From: Bacteroidales bacterium
GTDB taxonomy: Bacteria; Bacteroidota; Bacteroidia; Bacteroidales; Marinilabiliaceae
DNA: 58,752 nt
Assembly: GCA_017960905.1 (NCBI GenBank)
Contig: JAGCYH010000054.1
Span: 1 to 58,752, forward strand
Direction of reading: 5' to 3'
Part shown: in pieces, positions 15,348 to 24,485 of the stretch
How positions within the stretch are numbered: the first letter of the stretch is position 1
How the letters are laid out: each line of letters begins with the position of its first letter
Notes under the pieces: generated by a model
The model's input: only the letters and a program-made list of their open reading frames with translations
Told to the model about the DNA's origin: nothing
Databases searched by the model: none
Position numbers and translations under genes: made by a program

Positions 15348-18300
15348 CTCGTTTGCGTTTGCCGGTAACAATGCGCCAGTATTTGCGCAGCACATCGCCA
15401 AAGTTGTTGAACTCTTCGTTGAATGAGATGCCGATGCCTTGCGTCGTAGGCGATGTGTCGTACAGAATGTCGTTGTTGGTGTGTGTGTAAGCTTTGGCGC
15501 GTATGTTGCCTTTTTTGTTGAGTTTCACCTCGAGGTCGAAGTCGCCAATGAAGTTGCCGTCGGATTTCTGGTCGGGTGTGGTGTTGCGGCCGTAGCCTAC
15601 GTTACCACTCAGAATTATCTTATTATCAAGCATTTGTGTCGAGAGAGCCAACTCGTACTCCTCGTTGCTTATTTCGTCGCCCGGACGATAATTGACACCG
15701 ACACCGATGTTGTACTTGTTCTGCGACATCCAGTTGCTTATCTGGTTGCTCAGCTGACTGCTGAGCAACTCAGATGCCGTGTTGCCTATGAATGCCTGTC
15801 CGGCGGCCGCAGTACTTGAGTTTTGTACGGCATAGAACCTGTTCGACAGAAGCAGCGAGAAGGCCTGTTTGTTGACCTCTTCTTCGGTATTGACATACTG
15901 GTCGAAGGTGTATTGGTTGAAATTGTTTGTCGATGGTATTTCTATTTTGAACTTTATATTCGGGTCCATTAACTTGTTCGACAACAGTATGTTGCAGTTG
16001 ATAGGCACGCGTCGGCGAAGCTCGCTGAGGTTGGCGTTGGGGTCGTTGGCCACGAGGTCGGCCAGGGCGGCTTTAACCTTGTAAGTGGCTGTCAGATCGA
16101 CATTTGCGTTGTACGGGTCGCCGGCCCACGTTATGGTGCCGCCGTCGTTTATCACAAATTGCTTGTTCACAATGTTTTCGAATGAGAAATTGTAAGTTCC
16201 TTTTTCGATGACATAGTTGCCGTAGATCGACAAATCGCCTGATTTATCGACTCTTAGGCGAAGTGAGCCGTTGCCGTTGGCAGTTATTTTGTTTTGCGTG
16301 CGCGGGTTGAGTATGGCGTGTATTTTTGCCGTAGGCAAAATATTGATGTTGAGCAGTGCCGAAACGCCGTCGAGTATGTCTTTCTTGCTCACTATCAGCT
16401 CTGTACTGTCGTTGCGCGACCTGAATTTTATATAGTCGAGCTCGGCGAGGTCGTTTTTTTCGAGAGGCTGAATGAAAAACTCTGATTTAGAGGCTGTTGA
16501 TGCCGTTATGTTCAGTTCCGGACTTGCCGGAGTGCCGTTCACGCGCAGTTGTCCGTTGGCGTAGAGCGTTCCGTAGTACGTCGAGTTGTCCTTTTCGGTG
16601 GTTTGCAGCACCAGCTGGTCGTTGAAGTCGAAGTTGAGGAAGAGGCGCAGCCCCGAGAACATTTTGTGCGATATGTGGCCGTAGAAATTGCCTTTCCGAC
16701 CGTTCGGGTCGGAAAATTGTAAGTTGCAGAATTCTATGTAGTTAGGCGCAATGAATAGCGAGTCGTTGTGGTCGAAGACGTACTTCACGAGCGACTGCCG
16801 CACGGTGAATTCCGTGCGGTGAACGCATAGCTGAGCGTCGATTTTCAGGTCGGGCAGTGCGCCGTAGAGGCGCAGCTTGCCCGATGTTGAGCCTTTGATG
16901 TCTTTTATAGGCGTGCCGAGGTAGAAATTCAGGAAACCGTCGGACAGACTGTCGATGTCGAATTTCAGGTCGAAGAGATTTTTGGCATTGTCGAGACCGC
17001 CAATGGCGCGTGCGCGGCATTTATTGCCGCTCACGATGGCTAAATCGAGGTTGAGCCGTTCCTCTTCGGGCTGCCAGTCCGACACTATGTCGAGGTGCTC
17101 GAGATAGTCGCGGTTGACGTGGAACCGGTCGACATCGGCGTCGAGAAGTGCCCTTAGCTTGCCTTGCTGCGAAGTGAGCCGGATTTTCGCGCTCATGTCG
17201 CCGGCAATGTCGACTTTGCGGTCGGGGTCGGGCGGCAGAATGTTGTCGAGCGTCAGTTGGTTCATTGTGATGGTCAGCGTGTCGGCCGTTGAGTTTTTGT
17301 CTATCGAACCATCGGCGGCAAGGTATTTATCATCGTGTTTTACTATAAAGTCCTTAATGTCAATGCGTTTGTCGTTGACATTGATGGTCGATTTTACAAT
17401 CGACCATACGTCGCCACCGATGAGCATCTCGGTAGGCTCTACGTTGATGAGGGCGTTGGCCGAGCCGTTATTGTCGGTGAGTATGGCGTTCAGCGCTATG
17501 GCGCTGAACGCGTCGTCGGATTGTCGGCTTCGCCATTGCGAAGTCGATGATAATCTATTGTTGCATAGCGAGTTGCATATATTCAGATTCTCGCCTTGTC
17601 CCACGTTCGGAATCTCAATGGTCTGTGCGGTGATGCAGGCTGCGAGGGTGTTGTTGCCGAAGTCGACAGTGAGCTGCGTGTCGCTGAGTTTGCTTTGGTT
17701 GTAAAACACGTTGCCGAGTTGCGCCACGATGTTTGTCGTGTGGTTCGTCGATTCTATGTGTCCCGAAATTCTGCCGTTTTCCTCAACGAGAATATTGTCC
17801 GACACGAATTGCAGATATTGCTCAATATCTTTGTATTCGATGTCGAAATCGACCGTTCTATCGTCGGTTATGGCCATTTTCGCTGGCGAGAATACAATGT
17901 CGGAAGCGGCGGCAAGCTGGTTTTTTATTTCGGCAATCATCATATCGAGTCGGAACGAGCCTAACGCATTGACTTTCAGGTTGTCGGAATTGACAATTAC
18001 GGACTTCTCGTTTTCGTTTTTCTCAACAATGTCGATGTTGATGGCTTTCTCGACCACATCTTTCGGCTTCCCTTTGAAAAGCAGGTCGCCAAGCCAGATG
18101 TTGCCAGTGATGTTGTCTAAATTGTCGCCGGTGAAGTCGGAGCGCAGGCTTGCGCAGAGGTTGCCTTGCGGAATCGACGGCGTCAGATTCGTAACGCCGG
18201 TGCGCAGGCTGTCGACTTTTGCGGTAAGCGAGAGGCGCGGCTTGCCGTCGTTTCGGGTGTATTCGCCCACGGCAGTTACCGACCCGTTCGGGTCGGTGAT

Positions 18301-19707
18301 GTCCATCACGCCGTACAGGTCGTTGTTTTGCATCATTGCGTCGAGCACCACATCGCGGTAGGCGTATCCTTTGAATGTCAGCTTGTTTGATTTGCCTTTT
18401 AAGTGGCTGAATGTCAGCTTGTTGTTGTCGATTCGTCCGTCGTAGTCGGCTGCAAAATGCAGTTCCGAAACCGTTCCGTCGGTCAGACTGGCCAGGTTGA
18501 GCGTCGGCGCGTCGATATTGCCATCGACGATGTACGAGCTGTCGCCTTTGGCGGTAATGTGGCTGTGTGTTTCGATTTCGCCAAGCAGACTTCGGAGCGA
18601 GCCGTCGAATTTTGCGTCGGTCAAAGTGCCTTTAAATAAGCCTTTTAGCATAATGTCGCCGACGCTTTTTGCCGTATTGGGCGATGCTACATCGGCATTC
18701 GCAATACGCTTTATGTCGTTGAGGTTGGTTCTGAGGTCGATGATTTCAAATTTGAACTTGGTATTTTTCCTGTCGGAAAAATTCTTCACGCCGAAATTAG
18801 CTGATAATGAGGTATTTTCAGCCGTGCTGAAAATAAGATTCGAGCCTTCTATGCGGTCTTTCGTTGCCTCTATCCGCCCCGAAAGGTTTATGGCGGTGTT
18901 GATGGTGTTTTCGGGCAAGCCGAAAAGCTGTAACTCTTTATCGCTCAGCGATAAAGAATTAATGCCGAGGCTGGCGTTTTTGAGAGTGTCGCCTGACAGT
19001 GCGCAAACTATAGAGCTTACCGAGGCCGTCGAACTGCCGTAGGCCGCCTCCATATCGTCGAAACGCAGTGTGTCGTTTTGATAATTCAGCGTGCTTAAAA
19101 TATTGAAAATGCGGTTGTTACTATCGTCGTTAAACGACAGACCTGTGATTTTCGCGCTTGTATGGTCGCGGTCGCTGTTGAGGTTGCGCAGATAAATGTT
19201 GAGGTCCGACAGCGTAATGTTTTGTTTGTCAGTTGAATACAGTAGTTGACTATTGGTGATGTTGAGCAGGTCGATGCTGATGTTCGGATGTGGCGCGGGC
19301 GACTGCCCGTCGCCGGCTAAGTTGCTTATGTTGAGGCGCCCGTCGGCATCGGCTCTGACGTGAATAGTCAGCGAATTTACTGATAAGAATTTGAGGTTCA
19401 GGTAGTTATCTATGAAGGTCATTATTCCGATGTCGGTCTTTATTTCATCGATTGAAATAAACTCGGAGCCGCTGCGATCCGACATCTTGATGTCGGATAT
19501 TTTCAGCGTTGTGAACGGAAAGTAAACTATTGAGCCAATCTCGGTAGGCAGTCCGAAAGTGGCTTCTATCTTATTGGCTACCACGTGTTTGGCATAGTTC
19601 TGAACGGGCGGCAGAAAAACAGCTACAAACGCCAACAGTATCAGTCCGATGCCGACTAATACCATTGAAGTTAATATCGTACGAATTTTTTTTATAGCTT
19701 TGCCCAT
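15334..19707 (-). CDS. tamB: Translocation/assembly module protein TamB (DUF490)
   Basis: A 1457-residue envelope protein. It begins with a cytoplasmic basic stretch and one membrane helix (about 12-33, SMVLVGIGLILLAFVAVFL), then more than 1000 residues of repetitive beta-rich sequence expected to form a long groove across the periplasm. The C-terminal TamB domain is recognisable, with a GTITWAGDPYNANVDLTATY motif and a conserved run near NKYNIGVGVNYRPG. TamB-like proteins bridge the inner and outer membranes, in lipid transport and with TamA in barrel assembly. The gene is divergent from tsaD, 65 bases apart. No tamA lies next to it here. Confidence 0.93.
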   Translation of the reverse strand: MGKAIKKIRTILTSMVLVGIGLILLAFVAVFLPPVQNYAKHVVANKIEATFGLPTEIGSIVYFPFTTLKISDIKMSDRSGSEFISIDEIKTDIGIMTFIDNYLNLKFLSVNSLTIHVRADADGRLNISNLAGDGQSPAPHPNISIDLLNITNSQLLYSTDKQNITLSDLNIYLRNLNSDRDHTSAKITGLSFNDDSNNRIFNILSTLNYQNDTLRFDDMEAAYGSSTASVSSIVCALSGDTLKNASLGINSLSLSDKELQLFGLPENTINTAINLSGRIEATKDRIEGSNLIFSTAENTSLSANFGVKNFSDRKNTKFKFEIIDLRTNLNDIKRIANADVASPNTAKSVGDIMLKGLFKGTLTDAKFDGSLRSLLGEIETHSHITAKGDSSYIVDGNIDAPTLNLASLTDGTVSELHFAADYDGRIDNNKLTFSHLKGKSNKLTFKGYAYRDVVLDAMMQNNDLYGVMDITDPNGSVTAVGEYTRNDGKPRLSLTAKVDSLRTGVTNLTPSIPQGNLCASLRSDFTGDNLDNITGNIWLGDLLFKGKPKDVVEKAINIDIVEKNENEKSVIVNSDNLKVNALGSFRLDMMIAEIKNQLAAASDIVFSPAKMAITDDRTVDFDIEYKDIEQYLQFVSDNILVEENGRISGHIESTNHTTNIVAQLGNVFYNQSKLSDTQLTVDFGNNTLAACITAQTIEIPNVGQGENLNICNSLCNNRLSSTSQWRSRQSDDAFSAIALNAILTDNNGSANALINVEPTEMLIGGDVWSIVKSTINVNDKRIDIKDFIVKHDDKYLAADGSIDKNSTADTLTITMNQLTLDNILPPDPDRKVDIAGDMSAKIRLTSQQGKLRALLDADVDRFHVNRDYLEHLDIVSDWQPEEERLNLDLAIVSGNKCRARAIGGLDNAKNLFDLKFDIDSLSDGFLNFYLGTPIKDIKGSTSGKLRLYGALPDLKIDAQLCVHRTEFTVRQSLVKYVFDHNDSLFIAPNYIEFCNLQFSDPNGRKGNFYGHISHKMFSGLRLFLNFDFNDQLVLQTTEKDNSTYYGTLYANGQLRVNGTPASPELNITASTASKSEFFIQPLEKNDLAELDYIKFRSRNDSTELIVSKKDILDGVSALLNINILPTAKIHAILNPRTQNKITANGNGSLRLRVDKSGDLSIYGNYVIEKGTYNFSFENIVNKQFVINDGGTITWAGDPYNANVDLTATYKVKAALADLVANDPNANLSELRRRVPINCNILLSNKLMDPNIKFKIEIPSTNNFNQYTFDQYVNTEEEVNKQAFSLLLSNRFYAVQNSSTAAAGQAFIGNTASELLSSQLSNQISNWMSQNKYNIGVGVNYRPGDEISNEEYELALSTQMLDNKIILSGNVGYGRNTTPDQKSDGNFIGDFDLEVKLNKKGNIRAKAYTHTNNDILYDTSPTTQGIGISFNEEFNNFGDVLRKYWRIVTGKRKREKKE

Positions 19708-19716
19708 TATTACACG

Positions 19717-19734
19717 CGGCAGATTTTTCTGCCG
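19717..19734. promoter_or_regulatory. Short palindrome in the tamB-tsaD divergent promoter region
   Basis: CGGCAGA and TCTGCCG form a perfect 7-bp inverted repeat around TTTT, nine bases from the tamB start. It could be an operator or a leader hairpin for tamB; there is no further evidence of function. Confidence 0.35.
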
Positions 19735-19772
19735 AAAACGATTACAAAATTAGTAAAACCATTGAGAAAATA

Positions 19773-20786
19773 ATGGGTATCACAATATTAGGTATAGAAT
19801 CTTCGTGCGACGACACGTCGGCGGCGGTGCTCACCGACGGTGTAGTGAGGTCGAATGTCATTGCTAGTCAGGCAGTTCACTTGCGTTACGGCGGTGTTGT
19901 TCCTGAATTGGCTTCGCGTGCGCACCAGCAAAATATTATTCCAGTTGTCGATAAAGCCATCGGCGATGCCGGCATCGATGTCGGCGACATCGATGCCATT
20001 GCGTTTACTCGCGGCCCGGGACTTATGGGGTCGCTCATCGTGGGCACATGTTTCGCCAAAGGCTTCGCCTTGGCGCGCAATATTAAAATGGTGGAAGTGA
20101 ACCACTTACAAGCGCATGTTTCGGCGCATTTTATCGTCGAAGACGATAAACCGCTGCCGCGATTTCCGTTTCTATGTCTCTTAGTATCAGGCGGTAACAG
20201 CCAGATTCTGCTTGTGCGCGACTATATGGACATGGAGATGATAGGGCAGACCATCGACGATGCCGCCGGCGAGGCGTTCGACAAGTGCGCAAAGGTAATG
20301 GGGCTGCCGTATCCAGGCGGCCCGATAATCGACAAACTCGCTAAAGAGGGCAACGCCGACGCTTTTGCGTTCGCAAAACCGCAGATACAAGGCTACGACT
20401 ACAGTTTCAGCGGTCTGAAGACCTCGTTTCTGTACACTTTGCGCGATGAGCTGAAGGTCAACCCCGACTTCATCGAGCAGAACAAAGCCGACCTTTGTGC
20501 CTCGCTGCAGAAAACCGTCATCGACATTCTGATGAAAAAAGTTATCAAGGCGGCTAAGGATTTGAAAATCAAAGATGTAGCATTGGCTGGCGGTGTGTCG
20601 GCAAACTCTGGTTTGCGCGCCGCCTTCGAACAGCTGCACACCAAATACGGTTGGAATGTCTTCATACCGAAATTCGCATTCACAACCGACAACGCCGCCA
20701 TGGTGGCGAGCGCGGGCTATAGAAAATTCTGCAAAGGAATGTTTTGCGACCAAAGTGTTGCGCCGTATTCACGTACAACGTTGTAA
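19773..20786 (+). CDS. tsaD: tRNA N6-adenosine threonylcarbamoyltransferase TsaD
   Basis: A 337-residue enzyme that transfers threonylcarbamoyl to A37 of ANN-decoding tRNAs. Landmarks are GIESSCDDTSAAV at the N-terminus, the metal-binding HLQAHVSAH, and VSGGNSQILLV. A third is DDAAGEAFDKCAKVMGLPYPGG, and GGVSANSGLRAAF completes the ASKHA fold. Length is typical. The gene heads a tight plus-strand cluster; only 14 bases separate it from the PqqD-like gene. Confidence 0.97.
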   Translation: MGITILGIESSCDDTSAAVLTDGVVRSNVIASQAVHLRYGGVVPELASRAHQQNIIPVVDKAIGDAGIDVGDIDAIAFTRGPGLMGSLIVGTCFAKGFALARNIKMVEVNHLQAHVSAHFIVEDDKPLPRFPFLCLLVSGGNSQILLVRDYMDMEMIGQTIDDAAGEAFDKCAKVMGLPYPGGPIIDKLAKEGNADAFAFAKPQIQGYDYSFSGLKTSFLYTLRDELKVNPDFIEQNKADLCASLQKTVIDILMKKVIKAAKDLKIKDVALAGGVSANSGLRAAFEQLHTKYGWNVFIPKFAFTTDNAAMVASAGYRKFCKGMFCDQSVAPYSRTTL

Positions 20787-20800
20787 AATGCTTATAACAA

Positions 20801-21097
20801 ATGAATTACGCTAAATATAAATCGAACGGAAATTTTGTTATCAGTGAGGTGGCCGGCGAAACGGTCATTGTGCCGATGACGGGTTCGGTGGCTAAAATGG
20901 GAAAACTTATTATTCTCAATTCAACGAGTTCATTTATAGTTAAATACGTAGCTGAGCCGCACACCGTTGCCGAAATAGCCAAGGCGCTTTCGACAGAATA
21001 CGAAGTGCCCGATGAAGGCGTGCTTATGGCTGATATTCAGGAATTTATCGACCACATGGTCGAACGCGGTTTGTTTTCAGAAGTAACAGAGGAATGA
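20801..21097 (+). CDS. PqqD-like peptide-binding protein (RRE fold)
   Basis: A 98-residue protein with the size and pattern of PqqD/RiPP recognition elements: an N-terminal beta hairpin (SEVAGETVIVPMTG, then a second strand at KLIILNSTSSFI) and a helical C-terminal half (VAEIAKALSTEYEVP and VLMADIQEFIDHMVERGLF). Such domains bind the leader of a precursor peptide and present it to modifying enzymes. The TGA overlaps the ATG of the HPr-kinase-like gene (ATGA, 21094-21097). No precursor peptide gene is visible in the operon. Confidence 0.8.
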   Translation: MNYAKYKSNGNFVISEVAGETVIVPMTGSVAKMGKLIILNSTSSFIVKYVAEPHTVAEIAKALSTEYEVPDEGVLMADIQEFIDHMVERGLFSEVTEE

Positions 21098-21978
21098 GCA
21101 TTTTTTGTAAAGTCGCCGGAATAACGTTCAGATACGATGCAGAGCAGCCGCTGCGTTTCGCAGCGGGATGTGAAGTGTTTCGCGGTTTCGGTGTGACTGA
21201 TGTGCAAAATGCTGATTTCGAGATTGTTATTCGTGATACTAAGCATCACGAAAAAATTGAAGCGACAAAAAACAAATTCATTGCCCAAGGCGAAGAACTT
21301 GTCGATTTTAGTTGGTCGGTAGCGCAAACCGATGATGGAACCGATTGTATAACAGTAGATTACGATAATAATCCGACCTGTCATTGGGTGCAGCTTCAGC
21401 TTGGTGAGCGCGGTGGTACGCTTCGCATCTGCCGGCGCGATGTGGCTGATACAGAGGTAAATCCGTATATTTTCCCGCTTTTCAATCTGATGCTGTCGCG
21501 CATTCTGAACCGAAGAGAAGATTTTCTGATACATTGCTCACTCGTTGATTATGAGGGTGTTGGATATTTGTTCACTGCGCCTTCGGGCACTGGCAAATCG
21601 ACTATGGCACGCCTCTGGCGCGACACCGTCGGCGCTACAATCATCAACGACGACATGCTCGCCATCCGCTGCGATGCCAACGGCAATGCCGTTGGCTACA
21701 ATATCCCGATGAATTATTACAATGATGCGCCTAAAAGCGTGAAAATAAGCTCTTTGTGCTTGATTTGTCAATCGGCACAGAACTACATAAAACCAGTTAC
21801 GGGCGCAGAGGCCGTAATGCGCATTATGACGAATACTATTTATCATCCGACTGATAAAGAGATAATTAGCCGACAGCTGTCCGCTGTCGGCCATGTCTGT
21901 GCGGGTGCGAAGGTTTTCGAGGTCGGTTTCCGCCCCGATGGCGACATAGTCCGCGATATTTTACAACAAAAACTTTAG
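21094..21978 (+). CDS. HPr kinase-like (serine kinase-like) P-loop protein
   Basis: A 294-residue protein. The N-terminal half (1-140) shows no known fold. The C-terminal half resembles the HPr kinase/phosphorylase catalytic core, with HCSLVDYEG, the P-loop TAPSGTGKST (161-170), and the acidic pair in TIINDDMLAI (186-187). True HprK has an extended set of motifs not all found here, and the gene is not beside a PTS. Similar proteins occur in lasso-peptide and other RiPP clusters, where some phosphorylate the precursor peptide. With the PqqD-like partner next door that role is plausible here, but it is an inference. Confidence 0.8.
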   Translation: MSIFCKVAGITFRYDAEQPLRFAAGCEVFRGFGVTDVQNADFEIVIRDTKHHEKIEATKNKFIAQGEELVDFSWSVAQTDDGTDCITVDYDNNPTCHWVQLQLGERGGTLRICRRDVADTEVNPYIFPLFNLMLSRILNRREDFLIHCSLVDYEGVGYLFTAPSGTGKSTMARLWRDTVGATIINDDMLAIRCDANGNAVGYNIPMNYYNDAPKSVKISSLCLICQSAQNYIKPVTGAEAVMRIMTNTIYHPTDKEIISRQLSAVGHVCAGAKVFEVGFRPDGDIVRDILQQKL

Positions 21979-21982
21979 CGAA

Positions 21983-22468
21983 GTGGACGAAGCAGAGCAA
22001 TATAGAAATGTAGCCAAAGACGTTATGAATCAGGACGTTCCGGTTGGTTTCAAAGCCGGCGGATTCAGCATGTTTCCAACGTTCTGGCCTCGCTTCGTGC
22101 ATTACATCGGCAAATGCGAGCCGAGCCGCTTGCGGCGCGGCAATGTCGTTGTGTTTGAGCGCTCCGACGCCAAATGGGTGGCGCATCGCGTCGTTCAGAA
22201 CGCCGACGGCGTTCTGCTCACTCGCGGCGATTCGGTCATCAAATGCGACCCGCCCGTGGCTTATGCCAAGGTTGTCGGCGAGGTCGTAAGCACTTCGTTT
22301 TGGGGAATGCGCTTTGGACTAAAATGGTGGCTGCCAACGTTTTATGGCAAGGCGTTGCTTGCCTGCCATCCGGTTTCAACTTATGTCAACCATGCTGGTG
22401 CGTGGTGCATAGTGAAGTTTCTCAATTTGATAAAAAGAATTATAGGAAAAAATAACAATAAAAATTAG
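21983..22468 (+). CDS. S24/S26-family peptidase (signal peptidase-like)
   Basis: Predicted 161 residues with a GTG start four bases after the previous stop; an ATG at 22025 is the alternative. The serine-nucleophile motif GFSMFPTF is at about residues 27-34. RGNVVVFE follows, then VAHRVV, in which a histidine takes the place of the lysine of bacterial signal peptidase I, as in the archaeal/ER type. There is no N-terminal membrane anchor, but a hydrophobic stretch is present near the C-terminus. Such proteins travel with PqqD and HprK-like genes in Bacteroidota and may trim a modified peptide. Confidence 0.78.
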   Translation: MDEAEQYRNVAKDVMNQDVPVGFKAGGFSMFPTFWPRFVHYIGKCEPSRLRRGNVVVFERSDAKWVAHRVVQNADGVLLTRGDSVIKCDPPVAYAKVVGEVVSTSFWGMRFGLKWWLPTFYGKALLACHPVSTYVNHAGAWCIVKFLNLIKRIIGKNNNKN

Positions 22469-22475
22469 TAGACAA

Positions 22476-23303
22476 ATGAAAAACGCATTGAAAATCACAG
22501 CTTTAGCTATGCTTTTAGCATCGTGCTCGTCGAAACCCGCCGAAGAGGTTTCGGCTCCGAAAATGGCATCTGTAACGCAGTTCGACCTTGACCAGATGAA
22601 CGTATCGTGGATACGCGAGAACGACGGCGCGCACTTGATGCCCGCCCGCATGTTCGTTGGTGCCGACTCGGCTCTCATCGACAGTCTTGGCGTTGCCGAC
22701 GGCGTTCCGTCGGCTATGAGCGCTTACTTGGTGCGCCTCAACGGCAAAAACATTCTCTTCGACACCGGCAACGGTGGCGAGCGCGGTAAGGTGGCTGCAC
22801 GCCTCGACACGCTCGGCGTTCCGCCAACAGCCATCGACTACCTCTTCATCACGCATTTCCATGGCGACCACATCGGCGGCATGCTCAATGGCGACAATGT
22901 TGTGTATCCGAACGCGCAAGTGTATGTAAATCAGGCCGAATACGACGCTTGGATGAGCGATACGGCTAATGTTCAGGCAATTACGACAATGCAGAAATAT
23001 CAGTCGCAACTTCATCTGTTCAGCATTGGCGATGCCTTGCCCGAAGGCGTGCAAGGCATTGAGGCTTACGGACATACGCCCGGTCATACCGTTTATCAGT
23101 GCGGTAAGTTGCTCGTTGTGGGCGATTTGATGCACGGCGCCGCGCTTCAGCTGTTCAACCCCGAGATATGCGCCTCGTTCGATGCCGACAAACCCAAATG
23201 CATCGAAAGTCGTAAACGGATTCTGAAATATGCCGACGACAACGGCCTTGTCGTTGCCGGAATGCATATGCCGATGATAATACGAATGCCTGCTGAAAAG
23301 TAG
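22476..23303 (+). CDS. Metallo-beta-lactamase-fold hydrolase lipoprotein
   Basis: A 275-residue protein. The signal peptide ends at a lipobox-like MLLASC with Cys17, so it is probably exported and lipidated. The MBL fold is marked by FDTGNGG, the zinc motif THFHGDHIGG, a later GHTPGHT, and LVVGDLMHG. The family covers lactonases, phosphodiesterases and many other hydrolases; the substrate is unknown. It lies seven bases after the S24/S26 peptidase gene, which suggests the same transcript. Confidence 0.88.
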   Translation: MKNALKITALAMLLASCSSKPAEEVSAPKMASVTQFDLDQMNVSWIRENDGAHLMPARMFVGADSALIDSLGVADGVPSAMSAYLVRLNGKNILFDTGNGGERGKVAARLDTLGVPPTAIDYLFITHFHGDHIGGMLNGDNVVYPNAQVYVNQAEYDAWMSDTANVQAITTMQKYQSQLHLFSIGDALPEGVQGIEAYGHTPGHTVYQCGKLLVVGDLMHGAALQLFNPEICASFDADKPKCIESRKRILKYADDNGLVVAGMHMPMIIRMPAEK

Positions 23304-23328
23304 TGCCAAAGCCGAATTATCGAAAAAC

Positions 23329-23363
23329 TTTGTTCATAATTCCGGCATTATGAATTAGTTTTG
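23329..23363 (+). promoter_or_regulatory. Promoter with a 22-bp palindrome between its elements
   Basis: TTTG (23329-23332) and TAGTTTTG (23356-23363) lie 23 bases apart. Between them TTCATAAT (23333-23340) and ATTATGAA (23347-23354) form a perfect 8-bp inverted repeat around TCCGGC. The dyad fills the spacer exactly, as expected for a repressor or activator site. It stands ahead of the LptF/G-hemerythrin-LuxR-ABC operon. Confidence 0.58.
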
Positions 23364-23383
23364 CATTTGAAAAAACTGACGAA

Positions 23384-24466
23384 TTGAAAAAGCTCGATTT
23401 ATACATATTGAAGAAGTTTTTGGGCACTTATTTCTTCATCTTGGTGCTGTTTCTGGGTATTGTGATAGTATTCGACCTGGTGGAGAAAATCGACGACTTT
23501 ATGGAGTCGAAAGCGCCGCTAAAAGCCGTTGTGTTTGATTATTACATGAATATGCTGCCATACTACGCGAATATGTTTTCGCCGTTGTTGGTGTTCATAT
23601 CGGTAATATTTTTCACATCGAAGATGGCCGGGCGCACCGAAATCATCGCAATATTGTCGAGCGGAGTCAGTTTCCGCCGTCTCATGTATCCGTATTTCCT
23701 TGGCGCAACGGTGATTGCGATAATGTCGTATCTGCTTGGCAGTTCGGTGATTCCGATTGCCAACCGCACGCGCATCGACTTTGAGAACACATACGTCAAA
23801 AGCCGCAAGGAGACGGGCTTGAGCGACATTCACATGCAAGTGTCGCAGGGCGTTTTCGTCTATCTGCGCCGCTATTATTCGTTTCGCGAGAGCGGCGACG
23901 GTTTCAACATCGAAAAGTACGACGGCAAGAAACTTGTCTCGCGCCTTTCGGCGAAGACAATCGACTATGACTCAATAAATTCGCGCTGGAATTTGTACGA
24001 CTACAAAGAGTGGAATTTCGCCGACGACGGCATCACACACACGACTACGTCGGGTGTGAAAACCGACAGCGTAATAAACATGCTGCCGAGCGACTTCAAA
24101 AAAGAGCGCAAATCGTTCGAAATGCAGACGAGTACTGAGCTCGAGCATCATATTACCGAGTTGCGCGAGCGCAACATCGGCAATACCGAAGAGTTTGAGA
24201 TAGAGCTTCGCAAACGTCAGGCCACGCCTTTCGCAGCGTTCATTCTGACGCTTATCGGCGTGTCGCTCTCGTCGCGCAAAACGCGCGGCGGCATGGGCAT
24301 ATATATGGCCATAGGCCTTGTGCTGAGCTTCACCTTCATACTCTTCCTCACGCTTTCGACCACATTCGCAGTGAGCGGAAGCATGAGCCCTCTGCTGGCC
24401 GTATGGCTGCCCAACATCGTGTTTGGCGTCATTGGCTGTGTATTGTATCGTAAAGCACCTAAATAA
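23384..24466 (+). CDS. LptF/LptG-family permease (YjgP/YjgQ)
   Basis: A 360-residue inner-membrane protein with a probable TTG start. Membrane segments at about 12-33, 53-74 and 100-121 precede a large periplasmic beta-rich part (about 130-270), and three more follow at about 278-357. KKLDLYILKKFLGTYFF at the N-terminus is typical of the family. LptF/G form the transmembrane part of the LptB2FG exporter, which extracts lipopolysaccharide from the inner membrane. Which of the two this is cannot be decided, and the partner is not in the window. Confidence 0.9.
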   Translation: MKKLDLYILKKFLGTYFFILVLFLGIVIVFDLVEKIDDFMESKAPLKAVVFDYYMNMLPYYANMFSPLLVFISVIFFTSKMAGRTEIIAILSSGVSFRRLMYPYFLGATVIAIMSYLLGSSVIPIANRTRIDFENTYVKSRKETGLSDIHMQVSQGVFVYLRRYYSFRESGDGFNIEKYDGKKLVSRLSAKTIDYDSINSRWNLYDYKEWNFADDGITHTTTSGVKTDSVINMLPSDFKKERKSFEMQTSTELEHHITELRERNIGNTEEFEIELRKRQATPFAAFILTLIGVSLSSRKTRGGMGIYMAIGLVLSFTFILFLTLSTTFAVSGSMSPLLAVWLPNIVFGVIGCVLYRKAPK

Positions 24467-24485
24467 TTGTAAATAAGAATGTTGT

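Noticed and set aside
15439..18639. Many long plus-strand open frames opposite tamB
   Set aside because: They follow the codon pattern of the 1457-codon minus-strand gene and encode no recognisable domain; tamB explains the region.
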